A stretch of DNA of 64,000 bases, from NCBI RefSeq assembly GCF_018531495.1, contig NZ_JAHDTI010000004.1, forward strand, positions 868,001-932,000, read 5' to 3'. The DNA comes from Nonomuraea sediminis (GTDB lineage: Bacteria > Actinomycetota > Actinomycetes > Streptosporangiales > Streptosporangiaceae). The position numbers and the translations under genes were made by a program. The notes under the pieces are model-generated. The model was not told where the DNA came from, did no database searches, and saw only the letters and a list, made by a program, of their open reading frames with translations. This document shows positions 50,331 through 58,693 of this stretch, in pieces. The stretch's first letter is position 1. Each line of letters opens with the position of its first letter.

Positions 50331-51181
50331 GTTTTCTGCTGGACGAGATCGCACACGCCACCGCCCGGTTGGCCGAGGCAGGCGTGCCGTCGCCGCGCAC
50401 CGACGCGGAGGAGATAGCGGCCTTCGTCCACGGCGTGCGCAGGAGCGAGCTCCACACCGTCAGGGACGCCGACTTCGACGCCCTGTTCTGGGAGGGCATC
50501 GCCCGGCGCGAGGCCCGCGAGCCGCTGCAGCACATCACCGGCCACGCCTACTTCCGCTACCTGGAGCTCAAGGTCGGCCCCGGCGTGTTCGTCCCCAGGC
50601 CGGAGACCGAGGTGGTGGCCGGCTGGGCGATCGAGACGCTGCGCGCCATGGACGTGGCCGCCCCGCTGGTCGTCGACCTCGGCACCGGCTCGGGCGCCAT
50701 CGCCCTGTCGATCGCGCAGGAGATCGCGCTGGCCGAGGTGCACGCCGTCGAGGTCGACCCCGCGGCGTACTCCTGGGCCAAGCGCAACATCGCCGAGCAC
50801 GGCCAGGGCCGCACCCACCTGCACCCGGAGGACCTGACCGACGCCTTGCCCGAGCTCAACGGCAAGGTCGACCTGGTCATCTCCAACCCGCCCTACATCC
50901 CGCCCGGCGCGATCCCGCGCGACCCCGAGGTGCGCGACTACGACCCCACGCGCGCGCTGTACGGCACGGGCGACGACGGCCTGGGCGAGGTCAGGGCGGT
51001 CGAGCGTACGGCCCGCCGCCTGCTGCGCCCCGGCGGCTGGGTCGCCGTCGAGCACGCCGACCAGCAGGGCCGCGACGTCTACCTGACCTTCCCCGAGGAC
51101 AGGGGCTGGCGCGACGTACGGCTGCGCCAGGACCTGACCCGCAGGGACCGCTTCGTCACCGCCAGACTCGGCCAGGACTAG
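50327..51181 (+). CDS. prmC: Release-factor glutamine N5-methyltransferase
   Basis: A 284-residue enzyme with the helical N-terminal release-factor-binding domain, VFVPRPETE before SAM motif I (VVDLGTGSGAIALSIA) and the catalytic SNPPYIP. It methylates the Gln of GGQ in RF1 and RF2. It overlaps prfA by ATGA, so enzyme and substrate are co-translated, and is followed by the tsaC-type gene after 1 bp. Confidence 0.95.
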   Translation: MSFLLDEIAHATARLAEAGVPSPRTDAEEIAAFVHGVRRSELHTVRDADFDALFWEGIARREAREPLQHITGHAYFRYLELKVGPGVFVPRPETEVVAGWAIETLRAMDVAAPLVVDLGTGSGAIALSIAQEIALAEVHAVEVDPAAYSWAKRNIAEHGQGRTHLHPEDLTDALPELNGKVDLVISNPPYIPPGAIPRDPEVRDYDPTRALYGTGDDGLGEVRAVERTARRLLRPGGWVAVEHADQQGRDVYLTFPEDRGWRDVRLRQDLTRRDRFVTARLGQD

Positions 51182-51182
51182 G

Positions 51183-51839
51183 ATGCACGCCGTGGGACGA
51201 CGTTTTGACTGCACGGATCTCGACCAGCGGGCCGAAGGCCTGACCGAGGCGGCCGCCGCGGTGCGCCGCGGCGAGCTCGTGGTGCTGCCGACCGACACGG
51301 TCTACGGCATCGGCGCCGACGCCTTCACGCCCACCTCCGTGACCGCACTGCTCGAGGCCAAGGGCAGAGGGCGCGACATGCCGCCGCCCGTCCTGGTGGG
51401 CACCGTGCGGGCCGCGAGCGCGCTGGTGGAGGACCTGGGCCCCTACGGGCAGGACCTCATCGACGCGTTCTGGCCGGGCCCGCTCACGCTGGTGTGCAAG
51501 GCCAACAGGGCGCTGTCGTGGGACCTGGGCGAGACCAAGGGCACGGTGGCCGTGCGCATGCCGCTCCACCCGGTGGCGCTCGACCTGCTGAAGGAGACGG
51601 GCCCGATGGCGGTCTCCAGCGCCAACCGCTCCGGCGCCCCGGCCGCCACGACCGCGGAGGAGGCCGAGGAGCAGCTGGGCGACTCGGTGGCCGTCTACCT
51701 CGAGGCAGGCAGGACGACCGACAACACGCCCTCCACGATCCTGGACCTGACCACGGCCGTGCCGCGGCTGCTGCGCAAGGGCGCGATCCCGGTGGAGAAG
51801 CTGCGCGGCATCATCGGCTACGTGGCCACCGACTCCTGA
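51183..51839 (+). CDS. tsaC: L-threonylcarbamoyladenylate synthase (TsaC/Sua5/YwlC)
   Basis: A 218-residue YrdC-domain protein. LVVLPTDTVYGIGADAF, KGRGRDMPPPVLV, FWPGPLTLV and SSANRSGAPAATTAEEA are the ligands for threonine, bicarbonate and ATP in this family. It makes the threonylcarbamoyl-AMP used for t6A37 of tRNA. The C-terminal SUA5 domain is absent, as in TsaC. ATG 51183 and in-frame GTG 51192 are both possible starts. The prfA-prmC-tsaC order is widely conserved. Confidence 0.94.
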   Translation: MHAVGRRFDCTDLDQRAEGLTEAAAAVRRGELVVLPTDTVYGIGADAFTPTSVTALLEAKGRGRDMPPPVLVGTVRAASALVEDLGPYGQDLIDAFWPGPLTLVCKANRALSWDLGETKGTVAVRMPLHPVALDLLKETGPMAVSSANRSGAPAATTAEEAEEQLGDSVAVYLEAGRTTDNTPSTILDLTTAVPRLLRKGAIPVEKLRGIIGYVATDS

Positions 51840-51926
51840 GCCATACCCGCTGGCTATCCCCGCTGCGCGGGTCGTGCCTCGCCCCCTAGCGTGATTGCGG
51901 GAGCGGCGACACGTCGGGAGTGAGCC

Positions 51927-53114
51927 ATGGGCAAGTTCGACGGTATGGATCCGAAGCTGGTCCGCGAGCTGCTGGCCGAGGTCAAGCGGGTGGCGGGGGA
52001 GCTGCGGACGACGGAGAGCCGCGTCGCCCACGTGATGAGCGTGGCGGGGCTGCCCACCCAGACCACGCATCGGCCGTCCCAGGTGGCCGACGCCGCCGAC
52101 ACGATGGTGCACGACGTGTCGGCGCGGCTGGCGCTGCTGGAGAAGAAGCACGACCCGACTCCGACGACGATCGTCGGCGGCGACCAGCACACGACCACCG
52201 GCGACCACACCCCCGCGCAGGACCACAAGCCGGTCTCCGACCCGCCCTCGGACCACAAGCCCGCGTCCGACCAGCCCTCCGGCCACACGACGGAGTCCGG
52301 GCACCAGACCGTGTCCGGCGATCTGGCGGCCGAGTCGGGCAAGCACGACCAGGCCAAGGACCCCGTCACCCAGCCGACGCAGCTCGACCCGCACAAGCCG
52401 CACGTCGTGGAGGTCGACGGCGTCAAGGTGCTCCAGGTCCCCATCGACCCGCCCACCGCCACCGAGCTCAACGACCTGATCAAGAACATCGACCAGGTGC
52501 AGCCGCACGACCTGCCCGCCGCGACGGTTCACCACCCTGGCCAGGTCGAGCCGGGCGACGCCCGCCCCTGGGTCAACGACGGCAGCGATGTGGTCTCGGT
52601 CAACGTCAAGCCCATCAGCCCCGAGGCGCTCAAGAACCTCATCGACCACATCCGCGACGTCCAGCCCATGGACATGCCGCACGTCGAGGTGCCCAAGGGG
52701 GAGTGGGGTCACGGCGACTGGGCGCCCAAGCACATCCAGCCCGACGGCCCGACCGGCACCGTCGATCCCGGCGGTCCCACCCACCACACCGCGCCCCCGG
52801 GCTCCTCGGATCACGCGACCACGGCCGGCGGCGGCGTGCACGCCGTACAGGGGGTGGACGACGGTGGCGGGCGAGACGCGCAGAGCGCGTACGCCGATGA
52901 CGGGAGCGACGTGGTGTCGGTGAACGCCAAGCCGCTCGACCTGGACGCGCTCAGGACCCTGCACGACCACGTCCGCGAGGTGCAGCCGCTGGACATGCCG
53001 GGCGTCGAGGTGCCCAAGGGCGAGTGGGGCCACGGCGAGTGGACGCCCAAGGACATCGAGCCGGACGGCCCCACGGGCACGATCGAGCCGGGAGCCCCGG
53101 AGAGGAGCGCGTGA
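51927..53114 (+). CDS. Unrecognised protein with three internal repeats and a His/Pro/Asp-rich linker
   Basis: A 395-residue protein without a signal peptide. Residues 1-75 are helical (MDPKLVRELLAEVKRVAGEL, then VADAADTMVHDVSARLALLE), resembling small ESX/WXG-type helical pairs in style only. A disordered His/Asp/Pro/Thr stretch follows. Then come a degenerate and two near-identical copies of a 60-residue unit: VVSVNVKPISPEALKNLIDH with PKGEWGHGDWAPKHIQPDGP, and VVSVNAKPLDLDALRTLHDH with PKGEWGHGEWTPKDIEPDGP. The TGA overlaps the next ATG (TGATG). I recognise no family. Confidence 0.7.
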   Translation: MGKFDGMDPKLVRELLAEVKRVAGELRTTESRVAHVMSVAGLPTQTTHRPSQVADAADTMVHDVSARLALLEKKHDPTPTTIVGGDQHTTTGDHTPAQDHKPVSDPPSDHKPASDQPSGHTTESGHQTVSGDLAAESGKHDQAKDPVTQPTQLDPHKPHVVEVDGVKVLQVPIDPPTATELNDLIKNIDQVQPHDLPAATVHHPGQVEPGDARPWVNDGSDVVSVNVKPISPEALKNLIDHIRDVQPMDMPHVEVPKGEWGHGDWAPKHIQPDGPTGTVDPGGPTHHTAPPGSSDHATTAGGGVHAVQGVDDGGGRDAQSAYADDGSDVVSVNAKPLDLDALRTLHDHVREVQPLDMPGVEVPKGEWGHGEWTPKDIEPDGPTGTIEPGAPERSA

Positions 53115-53491
53115 TGTACGCAGACCCGCCCGCCCCGCAGCCCCGCCAGCCCGGCGAGAACCCGCCGAGCACCGGCAGCGCCAACCCGCTCGACGGCCAG
53201 CCGAGGGCGTGGGAGTTCAACCCCGAATACCAGCGCCTGGTGACGGCGTGGCAGACCGCGCTGCCCTTGCTGGAGTCGCTCACGACGGCGCTCGACAAGG
53301 CCTACCAGCTCGCCAGGAGCCCGCAGACGTGGGACGCGCCGGTGGGCGGCCGCTACGTCCAGGACCTGGCTGAGTGGCGCTCCAGGCTGGCCATGTACCG
53401 CCAGGCCGTGCTCACCTCGATCAGCGACGAGGCCGCCGACACGCCGCGCTGGGTGCCCAGTGCGACGGGGGCACCTCATGCTTTCTCGTGA
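53114..53491 (+). CDS. Small helical protein, partner of the repeat protein
   Basis: A 125-residue protein. A Pro-rich N-terminus (about 1-28) is followed by helices: NPEYQRLVTAWQTALPLLES, LTTALDKAYQLARSP and GRYVQDLAEWRSRLAMYRQA. It is coupled to the upstream gene by TGATG, suggesting the two products work together. The length and two-helix look are WXG100-like, but a clean WxG turn is not seen. GAGAGG precedes the start. Function unknown; glyA follows after 20 bp. Confidence 0.65.
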   Translation: MYADPPAPQPRQPGENPPSTGSANPLDGQPRAWEFNPEYQRLVTAWQTALPLLESLTTALDKAYQLARSPQTWDAPVGGRYVQDLAEWRSRLAMYRQAVLTSISDEAADTPRWVPSATGAPHAFS

Positions 53492-53511
53492 TTCGGTCGT
53501 ACAGTGGGGAA

Positions 53512-54777
53512 ATGGGTGAACAGCCCTACTACGGCCCGGATTTCAATCTGCTCCAGCGCCAGGACCCCGAGGTGGCGCAGGTGCTGCTCGACGAGCTCGA
53601 CCGCGTTCGCGGCGGGCTGCAGCTGATCGCCAGCGAGAACTTCACCTCGCCCGCCGTGCTGGCCGCGCTGGGTTCCACGCTCACCAACAAGTACGCCGAG
53701 GGGTACCCCGGGCGGCGCTACTACGGCGGCTGCGAGGTCGTCGACCGGGCCGAGCGCCTGGCCATCGACCGGGCGCGCAGGCTCTTCGGCGCCGAGCACG
53801 CCAACGTCCAGCCGCACGCGGGCGCCACCGCGAACCTGGCCGCCTACGCCGCCCTCCTGCAACCGGGCGACACCATGCTGGCCATGGCGCTCCCGCACGG
53901 CGGCCACCTCACGCACGGCTCGAAGGTGAACTTCTCCGGCCGCTGGTTCGACGTCGTCTCCTACGGCGTGCGGCGCGACACCGAGCTCATCGACTACGAC
54001 GAGGTCCGCGAGCTGGCCCTGCGCCACCAGCCCAAGCTCATCGTCTGCGGCGCCACGGCCTACCCGCGCCTGATCGACTTCGCGGCCTTCCGCGGCATAG
54101 CCGACGAGGTGGGCGCCTGGCTGCTCGCGGACGTGGCGCACACCATCGGGTTGATGGCCGGCGGGGCGATCCCGTCGGCCGTGCCGTACGCGGACGTGGT
54201 CACCTTCACCACCCACAAGGCGCTGCGCGGGCCGCGCGGCGGCGGGATCCTGTGCACGGCGGAGCTGGCCGCGAAGATCGACAGGGCGGTGTTCCCGTTC
54301 ATCCAGGGCGGGCCGCTGATGCACGCGGTGGCGGCCAAGGCGGTGGCCTTCGGCGAGGCGTCGCGGCCCGAGTTCCGCGACTACGCGCACAAGGTCGTGG
54401 CCAACGCGCAGGCGCTGTGCGAGGCGCTCGCGGTGGAGGGCATGCGCCCGGTCTCAGGGGGTACGGAGACCCATCTGGCGCTCATCGACCTGCGCCCACT
54501 CGAGGTCACGGGCGCCGAGGCCGAGAGGCGCTGCGCGGATGCCGGGATCACCCTCAATCGCAACGCGATCCCGTATGATCCTGAACCGCCGGCGATCACG
54601 TCAGGTGTCAGAGTGGGCACTCCCTGTGTCACCACGCAGGGGATGGGGCCACAGGAGCTGAAGGAGGTAGGAACCCTCGTGGCGCAGGCCGTACGCTATC
54701 CCGACACCGTCGTCGAGATACGGGAAAGAGTGAAGGCGCTCTTGGCCATCCATCAGCCATATCTCAGCGAATATTAA
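53512..54777 (+). CDS. glyA: Serine hydroxymethyltransferase
   Basis: A 421-residue PLP enzyme. LIASENFTSPAVLAALGS, NKYAEGYPGRRYYGG, the PLP-lysine motif TTHKALRGPRGG (Ala where most enzymes have Thr after the Lys) and GVRVGTPCVTTQGM are the SHMT motifs. It interconverts serine and glycine with tetrahydrofolate. ATG 53512 has GGGGA just upstream. A possible second glyA elsewhere in the genome cannot be excluded. Confidence 0.94.
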   Translation: MGEQPYYGPDFNLLQRQDPEVAQVLLDELDRVRGGLQLIASENFTSPAVLAALGSTLTNKYAEGYPGRRYYGGCEVVDRAERLAIDRARRLFGAEHANVQPHAGATANLAAYAALLQPGDTMLAMALPHGGHLTHGSKVNFSGRWFDVVSYGVRRDTELIDYDEVRELALRHQPKLIVCGATAYPRLIDFAAFRGIADEVGAWLLADVAHTIGLMAGGAIPSAVPYADVVTFTTHKALRGPRGGGILCTAELAAKIDRAVFPFIQGGPLMHAVAAKAVAFGEASRPEFRDYAHKVVANAQALCEALAVEGMRPVSGGTETHLALIDLRPLEVTGAEAERRCADAGITLNRNAIPYDPEPPAITSGVRVGTPCVTTQGMGPQELKEVGTLVAQAVRYPDTVVEIRERVKALLAIHQPYLSEY

Positions 54778-54794
54778 GCCGTTCTGTGTCGATT

Positions 54795-54814
54795 TCCGGC
54801 CACAGCAGGCCGGA
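54795..54814. terminator. Hairpin between glyA and the wecA-like gene
   Basis: TCCGGCC-ACAGCA-GGCCGGA is a perfect 7-bp stem with a 6-base loop in the 57-bp gap. No T tract follows, so it may attenuate rather than fully terminate transcription. A TAGGTC -10-like element follows just before GTG 54835. Confidence 0.45.
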
Positions 54815-54834
54815 GCATCCGGGAAACTAGGTCC

Positions 54835-56130
54835 GTGCGCGAATACCTGTTCATGGCGCTCATAGCGGCGGCGGTGACGTACCTGCTCGTCCCGCTCGTG
54901 CGACGCTTCGCGATCCGCATCGGCGCCATGCCCGAGGTCCGTGACAGGGACGTGCACACCACCCCGATCCCCAGGCTGGGCGGCCTGGCCATGTACGGCG
55001 GGCTGGTCGCGGGCCTGCTGACGGCCAGCGAGCTGACCAACACCGGCAAGACGCTCGCCGAGTCCGACGGACACCCCGTGATGGCCCTGCTCGTGGCGGG
55101 CGGCATCATCACGCTGACCGGGTTCCTGGACGACTGGTGGGGCATGGACGCCTTCATCAAGCTGGGCGGCCAGATCGCGGCCGCCGGCGTGCTCGTCTAC
55201 TCGGGGCTGCGCCTGACCTACATCCCGCTGCCCAAGGACTGGGGCGGCTCGCTCAGCCTCGACTACCCGCTGAGCACGATCATCACGATCCTGGTCGTGG
55301 TCGTGGCGATCAACGCCATCAACTTCGTCGACGGCCTCGACGGGCTCGCGGCCGGGATCGTGTGCATCTCGGCGATGGCCATCTGGGCCTACTCGATCCT
55401 GCTGAAGCAGAGCATCTCCGGTGACCGCATAGCCACCACGGCCGCCATCGCCGCCGTGCTGATCGGGGCCTGCCTGGGCTTCCTGCCGCACAACTTCCAC
55501 CCGGCCAAGATCTTCATGGGCGACACCGGCGCCATGCTGATCGGGATGGTGCTGGCCTCCTCGTTCGTCACGGTGACGCCGGTCGACCCGACCGTGATCG
55601 AGAACATGAACCGGTTCGGCGTGCTGATCCCGCTGCTCATCCCGGCGGCGCTGCTGGTGCTGCCGCTGGTCGACCTGATAACCGCCGTCGTCAGGCGCAC
55701 CTCGCAGGGGTTGTCGCCGTTCGCGCCCGACCGCGGCCACCTGCACCACCGGCTGCTCGACATCGGACACTCGCAGCGTACCTCGGTGCTGATCATGTAC
55801 GCGTGGACGTTCCTGTTCGCGTTCGGCATCGTCGCGATGTCCATCGCCACCGTGCCCGTGGTGCTGTTCCCGATCGCCGTGGTGCTCGCGGTCGTCGTGC
55901 TGGTGGCGATGGCCGCGCCGCGCTGGCGCGGCAGGGGCGGCGCCCACGCGGCCGAGCGCAAACACCCCTCCGACGACGACGGCCCGCCCACCGGCCCGAT
56001 GCCTCCGATCCCGCCCGTGATGGACGACGAGGTGACCAAACAGGTCAGGCGGCCGGTCATGCCGCCCACGCAGGAACGGGCCACCGCCGACGGGCAACCG
56101 GTCATTCACGCCTTTCCGGGCAGTTCATGA
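54835..56130 (+). CDS. Undecaprenyl-phosphate N-acetylhexosamine-1-phosphate transferase (WecA/TagO/MraY family)
   Basis: A 431-residue protein with about 11 membrane segments. The cytoplasmic loops carry the family motifs: DRDVHTTPIPRLGG, GFLDDWWGMDAF (the DD pair), INFVDGLDGLAAG and HNFHPAKIFMGDTGAM, plus the C-terminal HLHHRLLDIGHS of the WecA branch. It starts lipid-linked glycan synthesis for cell-wall linkage units or surface polymers. Its soluble C-terminal tail (about 355-431) is proline-rich. The wecA-like gene upstream of atp is a conserved actinobacterial arrangement. Confidence 0.9.
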   Translation: MREYLFMALIAAAVTYLLVPLVRRFAIRIGAMPEVRDRDVHTTPIPRLGGLAMYGGLVAGLLTASELTNTGKTLAESDGHPVMALLVAGGIITLTGFLDDWWGMDAFIKLGGQIAAAGVLVYSGLRLTYIPLPKDWGGSLSLDYPLSTIITILVVVVAINAINFVDGLDGLAAGIVCISAMAIWAYSILLKQSISGDRIATTAAIAAVLIGACLGFLPHNFHPAKIFMGDTGAMLIGMVLASSFVTVTPVDPTVIENMNRFGVLIPLLIPAALLVLPLVDLITAVVRRTSQGLSPFAPDRGHLHHRLLDIGHSQRTSVLIMYAWTFLFAFGIVAMSIATVPVVLFPIAVVLAVVVLVAMAAPRWRGRGGAHAAERKHPSDDDGPPTGPMPPIPPVMDDEVTKQVRRPVMPPTQERATADGQPVIHAFPGSS

Positions 56131-56172
56131 TCGCGAAGTAGAAACGGCAGGTAAAAGCGGTCATCGGTGAGC

Positions 56173-56190
56173 TTGTGATATCTTTCACGA
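56173..56190. promoter_or_regulatory. Rex-like (or CRP-like) operator upstream of the ATP synthase operon
   Basis: TTGTGATATCTTTCACGA matches the Streptomyces Rex operator pattern TTGTGA-N6-TCACAA at 11 of 12 defined positions, and also the TGTGA-N6-TCACA CRP pattern. It is 71 bp before atpI. A TTGATAATTT -10-like stretch lies near 56236. Rex control of the atp operon has been reported in Streptomyces; here it is inferred from the site only. Confidence 0.55.
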
Positions 56191-56260
56191 GCAGGGGCCC
56201 CCACCACACAGGTTCTGGGGGTAGCAAACGCTCGCTTGATAATTTGCTGATGGAGCACCG

Positions 56261-56683
56261 ATGCAGGCCAACGACGTGCGCGTACTCAAGAGCGCCGCGC
56301 TGCCCACACTGGTCGTGGGAGTGCTCGCCGTGGTCCTGGCCTTCCTGCTCGCCGGGGGCAAGGGAGCGCTGGGCGCGACGATCGGCACCTTGCTCGTAGG
56401 TGTTTTCTTCAGCATCAGCGTGGTAGCCGTCTCCTATGCCGCCCGGATCTCGCCGCACATGATGGCCGCCGCCGCGATGGTCAGCTATCTAGTCAAAGTG
56501 GTCGTCATCATGGTGATGCTGGCCACATTCCGTGACACGTCCGCGTGGGACACCAGGGCGTTCGCCTGGACCGTCGTGGCGTGCACGCTCGTGTGGACCG
56601 CCTTCGAAGTCCGCGCCTTCATGAAGACCAAGATGCTGTACGTCGACCCCGACGCCAAGGTTCCCGGGCACGGCGACTCATGA
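56261..56683 (+). CDS. atpI: AtpI-like membrane protein
   Basis: A 140-residue protein with four hydrophobic segments (about 12-30, 36-56, 68-90 and 98-116), as in ATP synthase protein I. A basic C-terminus follows. Its place before atpZ and atpB supports the assignment, since the sequence family is weakly conserved. AtpI helps assemble the c-ring in some bacteria. ATG 56261 has GGAG shortly upstream. Confidence 0.75.
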   Translation: MQANDVRVLKSAALPTLVVGVLAVVLAFLLAGGKGALGATIGTLLVGVFFSISVVAVSYAARISPHMMAAAAMVSYLVKVVVIMVMLATFRDTSAWDTRAFAWTVVACTLVWTAFEVRAFMKTKMLYVDPDAKVPGHGDS

Positions 56684-56748
56684 TCCGGGTAAAGGGATGG
56701 GGCCCGATATGACTAGTCCTCCTCTTCCCTGCTATCGTCAAGCCCGCG

Positions 56749-56964
56749 ATGAGCGAACAGGAACGCCGGCCGGAGAACGACGGTCGCGACTTCGCCGACG
56801 CCATGTGGTCGATCCCCAGCTATCTGCTCGCAGGGATGGCGATCTATGGCGGACTCGGGTGGTTGCTGGACCGCTGGCTTGGCCTGTCCGCGCTCTTCCC
56901 TATAGGCGTGGTTTTTGGGGTCATGCTGTCCGGCTACCTGGCCTACCGCAAGTTCAGTCGCTAG
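56749..56964 (+). CDS. atpZ: AtpZ/AtpI-family small membrane protein
   Basis: A 71-residue protein with a charged N-terminus (MSEQERRPENDGRDFADAMW) and two hydrophobic helices (about 22-38 and 44-65) around a short GLGWLLDRWLG turn, the hallmark of AtpZ. The family is found beside atpI at the start of atp operons and is associated with synthase assembly or Mg/Ca transport. Here it follows atpI rather than preceding it. Confidence 0.75.
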   Translation: MSEQERRPENDGRDFADAMWSIPSYLLAGMAIYGGLGWLLDRWLGLSALFPIGVVFGVMLSGYLAYRKFSR

Positions 56965-57031
56965 CGCCACGCTGCGATCGCCCCACTCAGAAATCCTCTG
57001 TGATCCGTTACGACGTTGAAGGGAACGCCGC

Positions 57032-57832
57032 GTGAATGCGCTGACGGTCCTCGCCACCGCAGACGATGGTGGATTCAAGGCACCCACGCCTCAGGAACTG
57101 TTCAACCTTCCTCCGATCATCCCCGGCGTCGACTGGTTCACGAAGCCGGTGCTGCTCGCCATCCTGAGCGCCATCATCGTGCTGGCCGTCTGCTGGGCCG
57201 GGTTCGCCAACCCGAAGATCGTTCCCAGGGGCGTGCAGAACGTGGCCGAGTACGGCTACATGTTCGTGCGTGACCAGGTCGCCAGGCCGTTCCTGGGCAA
57301 GGACGCCGACCGGTGGATGGGTCTGCTGCTGTCGATCTTCTTCCTGGTCCTGGTCTGGAACTTCATGGGCGTCATCCCCATCGCCCAGTTCCCCGTCGCC
57401 TCGCACATCGCCTTCCCGATCGTGCTGGCCGGCACCATCTACATCCTCAAGATCTACCTGGGCGTCAAGCACCAGGGCGCCATCGGCTACTTCAAGAACA
57501 TGATGTTCCCGCCGGGGCTGCCCAAGATGATCTACGTGCTGCTCGCCCCGATCGAGTTCCTCTCGAACATGATCATCGCGCCGTTCACGCACGCCGTGCG
57601 ACTGTTCGCGAACATGTTCGCGGGGCACATGCTCCTCGCGTTCTTCAGCATGGTCGGCTTCTGGTTCCTGTTCCAGGAGCTGACTCCCCTCGGCGCCCCC
57701 CTCGGTGCCGTCGGCGTCGTCATGACGATCATCTTCACCGGCTTCGAGATGTTCATCGAGTTCCTGCAGGCGTTCCTGTTCGCCATGCTGGCCGCGATGT
57801 ACATCGGCGGTGCGCTGCACCCCGAGCACTGA
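57032..57832 (+). CDS. atpB: ATP synthase F0 subunit a
   Basis: A 266-residue subunit with about six membrane segments. The essential Arg of the proton half-channels is in HAVRLFANMFAGH, and EFLQAFLFAMLAAMYIGGA is the conserved last helix. The start is GTG 57032 with GAAGGGA upstream. It is followed by atpE after 55 bp, with AAAGGAAG serving atpE. Confidence 0.96.
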   Translation: MNALTVLATADDGGFKAPTPQELFNLPPIIPGVDWFTKPVLLAILSAIIVLAVCWAGFANPKIVPRGVQNVAEYGYMFVRDQVARPFLGKDADRWMGLLLSIFFLVLVWNFMGVIPIAQFPVASHIAFPIVLAGTIYILKIYLGVKHQGAIGYFKNMMFPPGLPKMIYVLLAPIEFLSNMIIAPFTHAVRLFANMFAGHMLLAFFSMVGFWFLFQELTPLGAPLGAVGVVMTIIFTGFEMFIEFLQAFLFAMLAAMYIGGALHPEH

Positions 57833-57887
57833 CCCCGAAAGTCCAGACCGGTACCCACACCGGCCGTCCAGTAAAGGAAGAACAGTA

Positions 57888-58121
57888 ATGAGCGTTCTCG
57901 CTGAGGTCTCCGGCAACGTCACCGCCATCGGTTACGGTCTTGCCGCCATCGGCCCCGGCATCGGCGTCGGCATCATCTTCGGTCAGGGCGTGCAGGCCAT
58001 CGCCCGCCAGCCGGAGGCCTACGGCCTGATCCGTCAGAACATGCTCCTGGGCTTCGTCCTCACCGAGGCCCTCGCCCTGATCGGTCTGGTCGCCCCCTTC
58101 ATCTTCGCGGGCATCAAGTAA
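57888..58121 (+). CDS. atpE: ATP synthase F0 subunit c
   Basis: A 77-residue double-helix proteolipid. The first helix has the glycine pattern GPGIGVGIIFGQG and the polar loop is ARQPEA. The second helix holds the ion-binding carboxylate Glu60 in FVLTEALALIG. The lack of the Na+-site Gln/Ser pattern suggests proton coupling. The strong AAAGGAAG ribosome-binding site fits the high copy number of c subunits. Confidence 0.97.
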   Translation: MSVLAEVSGNVTAIGYGLAAIGPGIGVGIIFGQGVQAIARQPEAYGLIRQNMLLGFVLTEALALIGLVAPFIFAGIK

Positions 58122-58153
58122 CCAGAAGAAACCCCTGACGAAAGGCTGCGACC

Positions 58154-58693
58154 ATGACCAAGGCAGCTACGCTCCTCGCGGCGGAGGAGCAGGCCTACAA
58201 CCCGCTCCTCCCGCACACGTTCGAGCTCGTCGTCGGTATCTTCTCGTTCGCCGTCGTCGCCATCTTCCTGATCAAGGTCCTCGTCCCGCGTATCCAGAAG
58301 ACGCTGGCCGAGCGGACCGACGCTATCGAAGGCGGCATAAAGCGAGCGGAAGAGGCTCAGGCCGAGGCGTTGGCTTTGCAGAAGCAGTACCGCGACCAGC
58401 TCGCAGAGGCCAGGCACGAGGCGGCTCGCCTGCGTGAAGAGGCCCGCGAGCAGGCAGCGCAGATCAAGGCCGAACTCCGCGAGGAGGCTCAGGCCGAGGC
58501 GCGCCGGCTCATCGACGCCGCGCACGCTCAGATCGAGGCCGACCGCCAGGCCGCCTTCGCCCAGCTCCGCACCGAGATCGGTCGCCTGTCGACCGACCTG
58601 GCCGGCCGCATCGTCGGCGAGTCTCTCGAGGACGAGGCCAGGCAGCGCCGTACCGTCGACCGGTTCCTCGATGAGCTCGAGGCGGTCCGCTGA
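58154..58693 (+). CDS. atpF: ATP synthase F0 subunit b
   Basis: A 179-residue stalk protein. One N-terminal membrane helix (FELVVGIFSFAVVAIFLIKV) is followed by a long charged helix (AEEAQAEALALQKQYRDQLA onward) that forms the peripheral stalk. It overlaps atpH by one base (TGATG), so the stalk subunits b and delta are co-translated. Confidence 0.95.
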   Translation: MTKAATLLAAEEQAYNPLLPHTFELVVGIFSFAVVAIFLIKVLVPRIQKTLAERTDAIEGGIKRAEEAQAEALALQKQYRDQLAEARHEAARLREEAREQAAQIKAELREEAQAEARRLIDAAHAQIEADRQAAFAQLRTEIGRLSTDLAGRIVGESLEDEARQRRTVDRFLDELEAVR

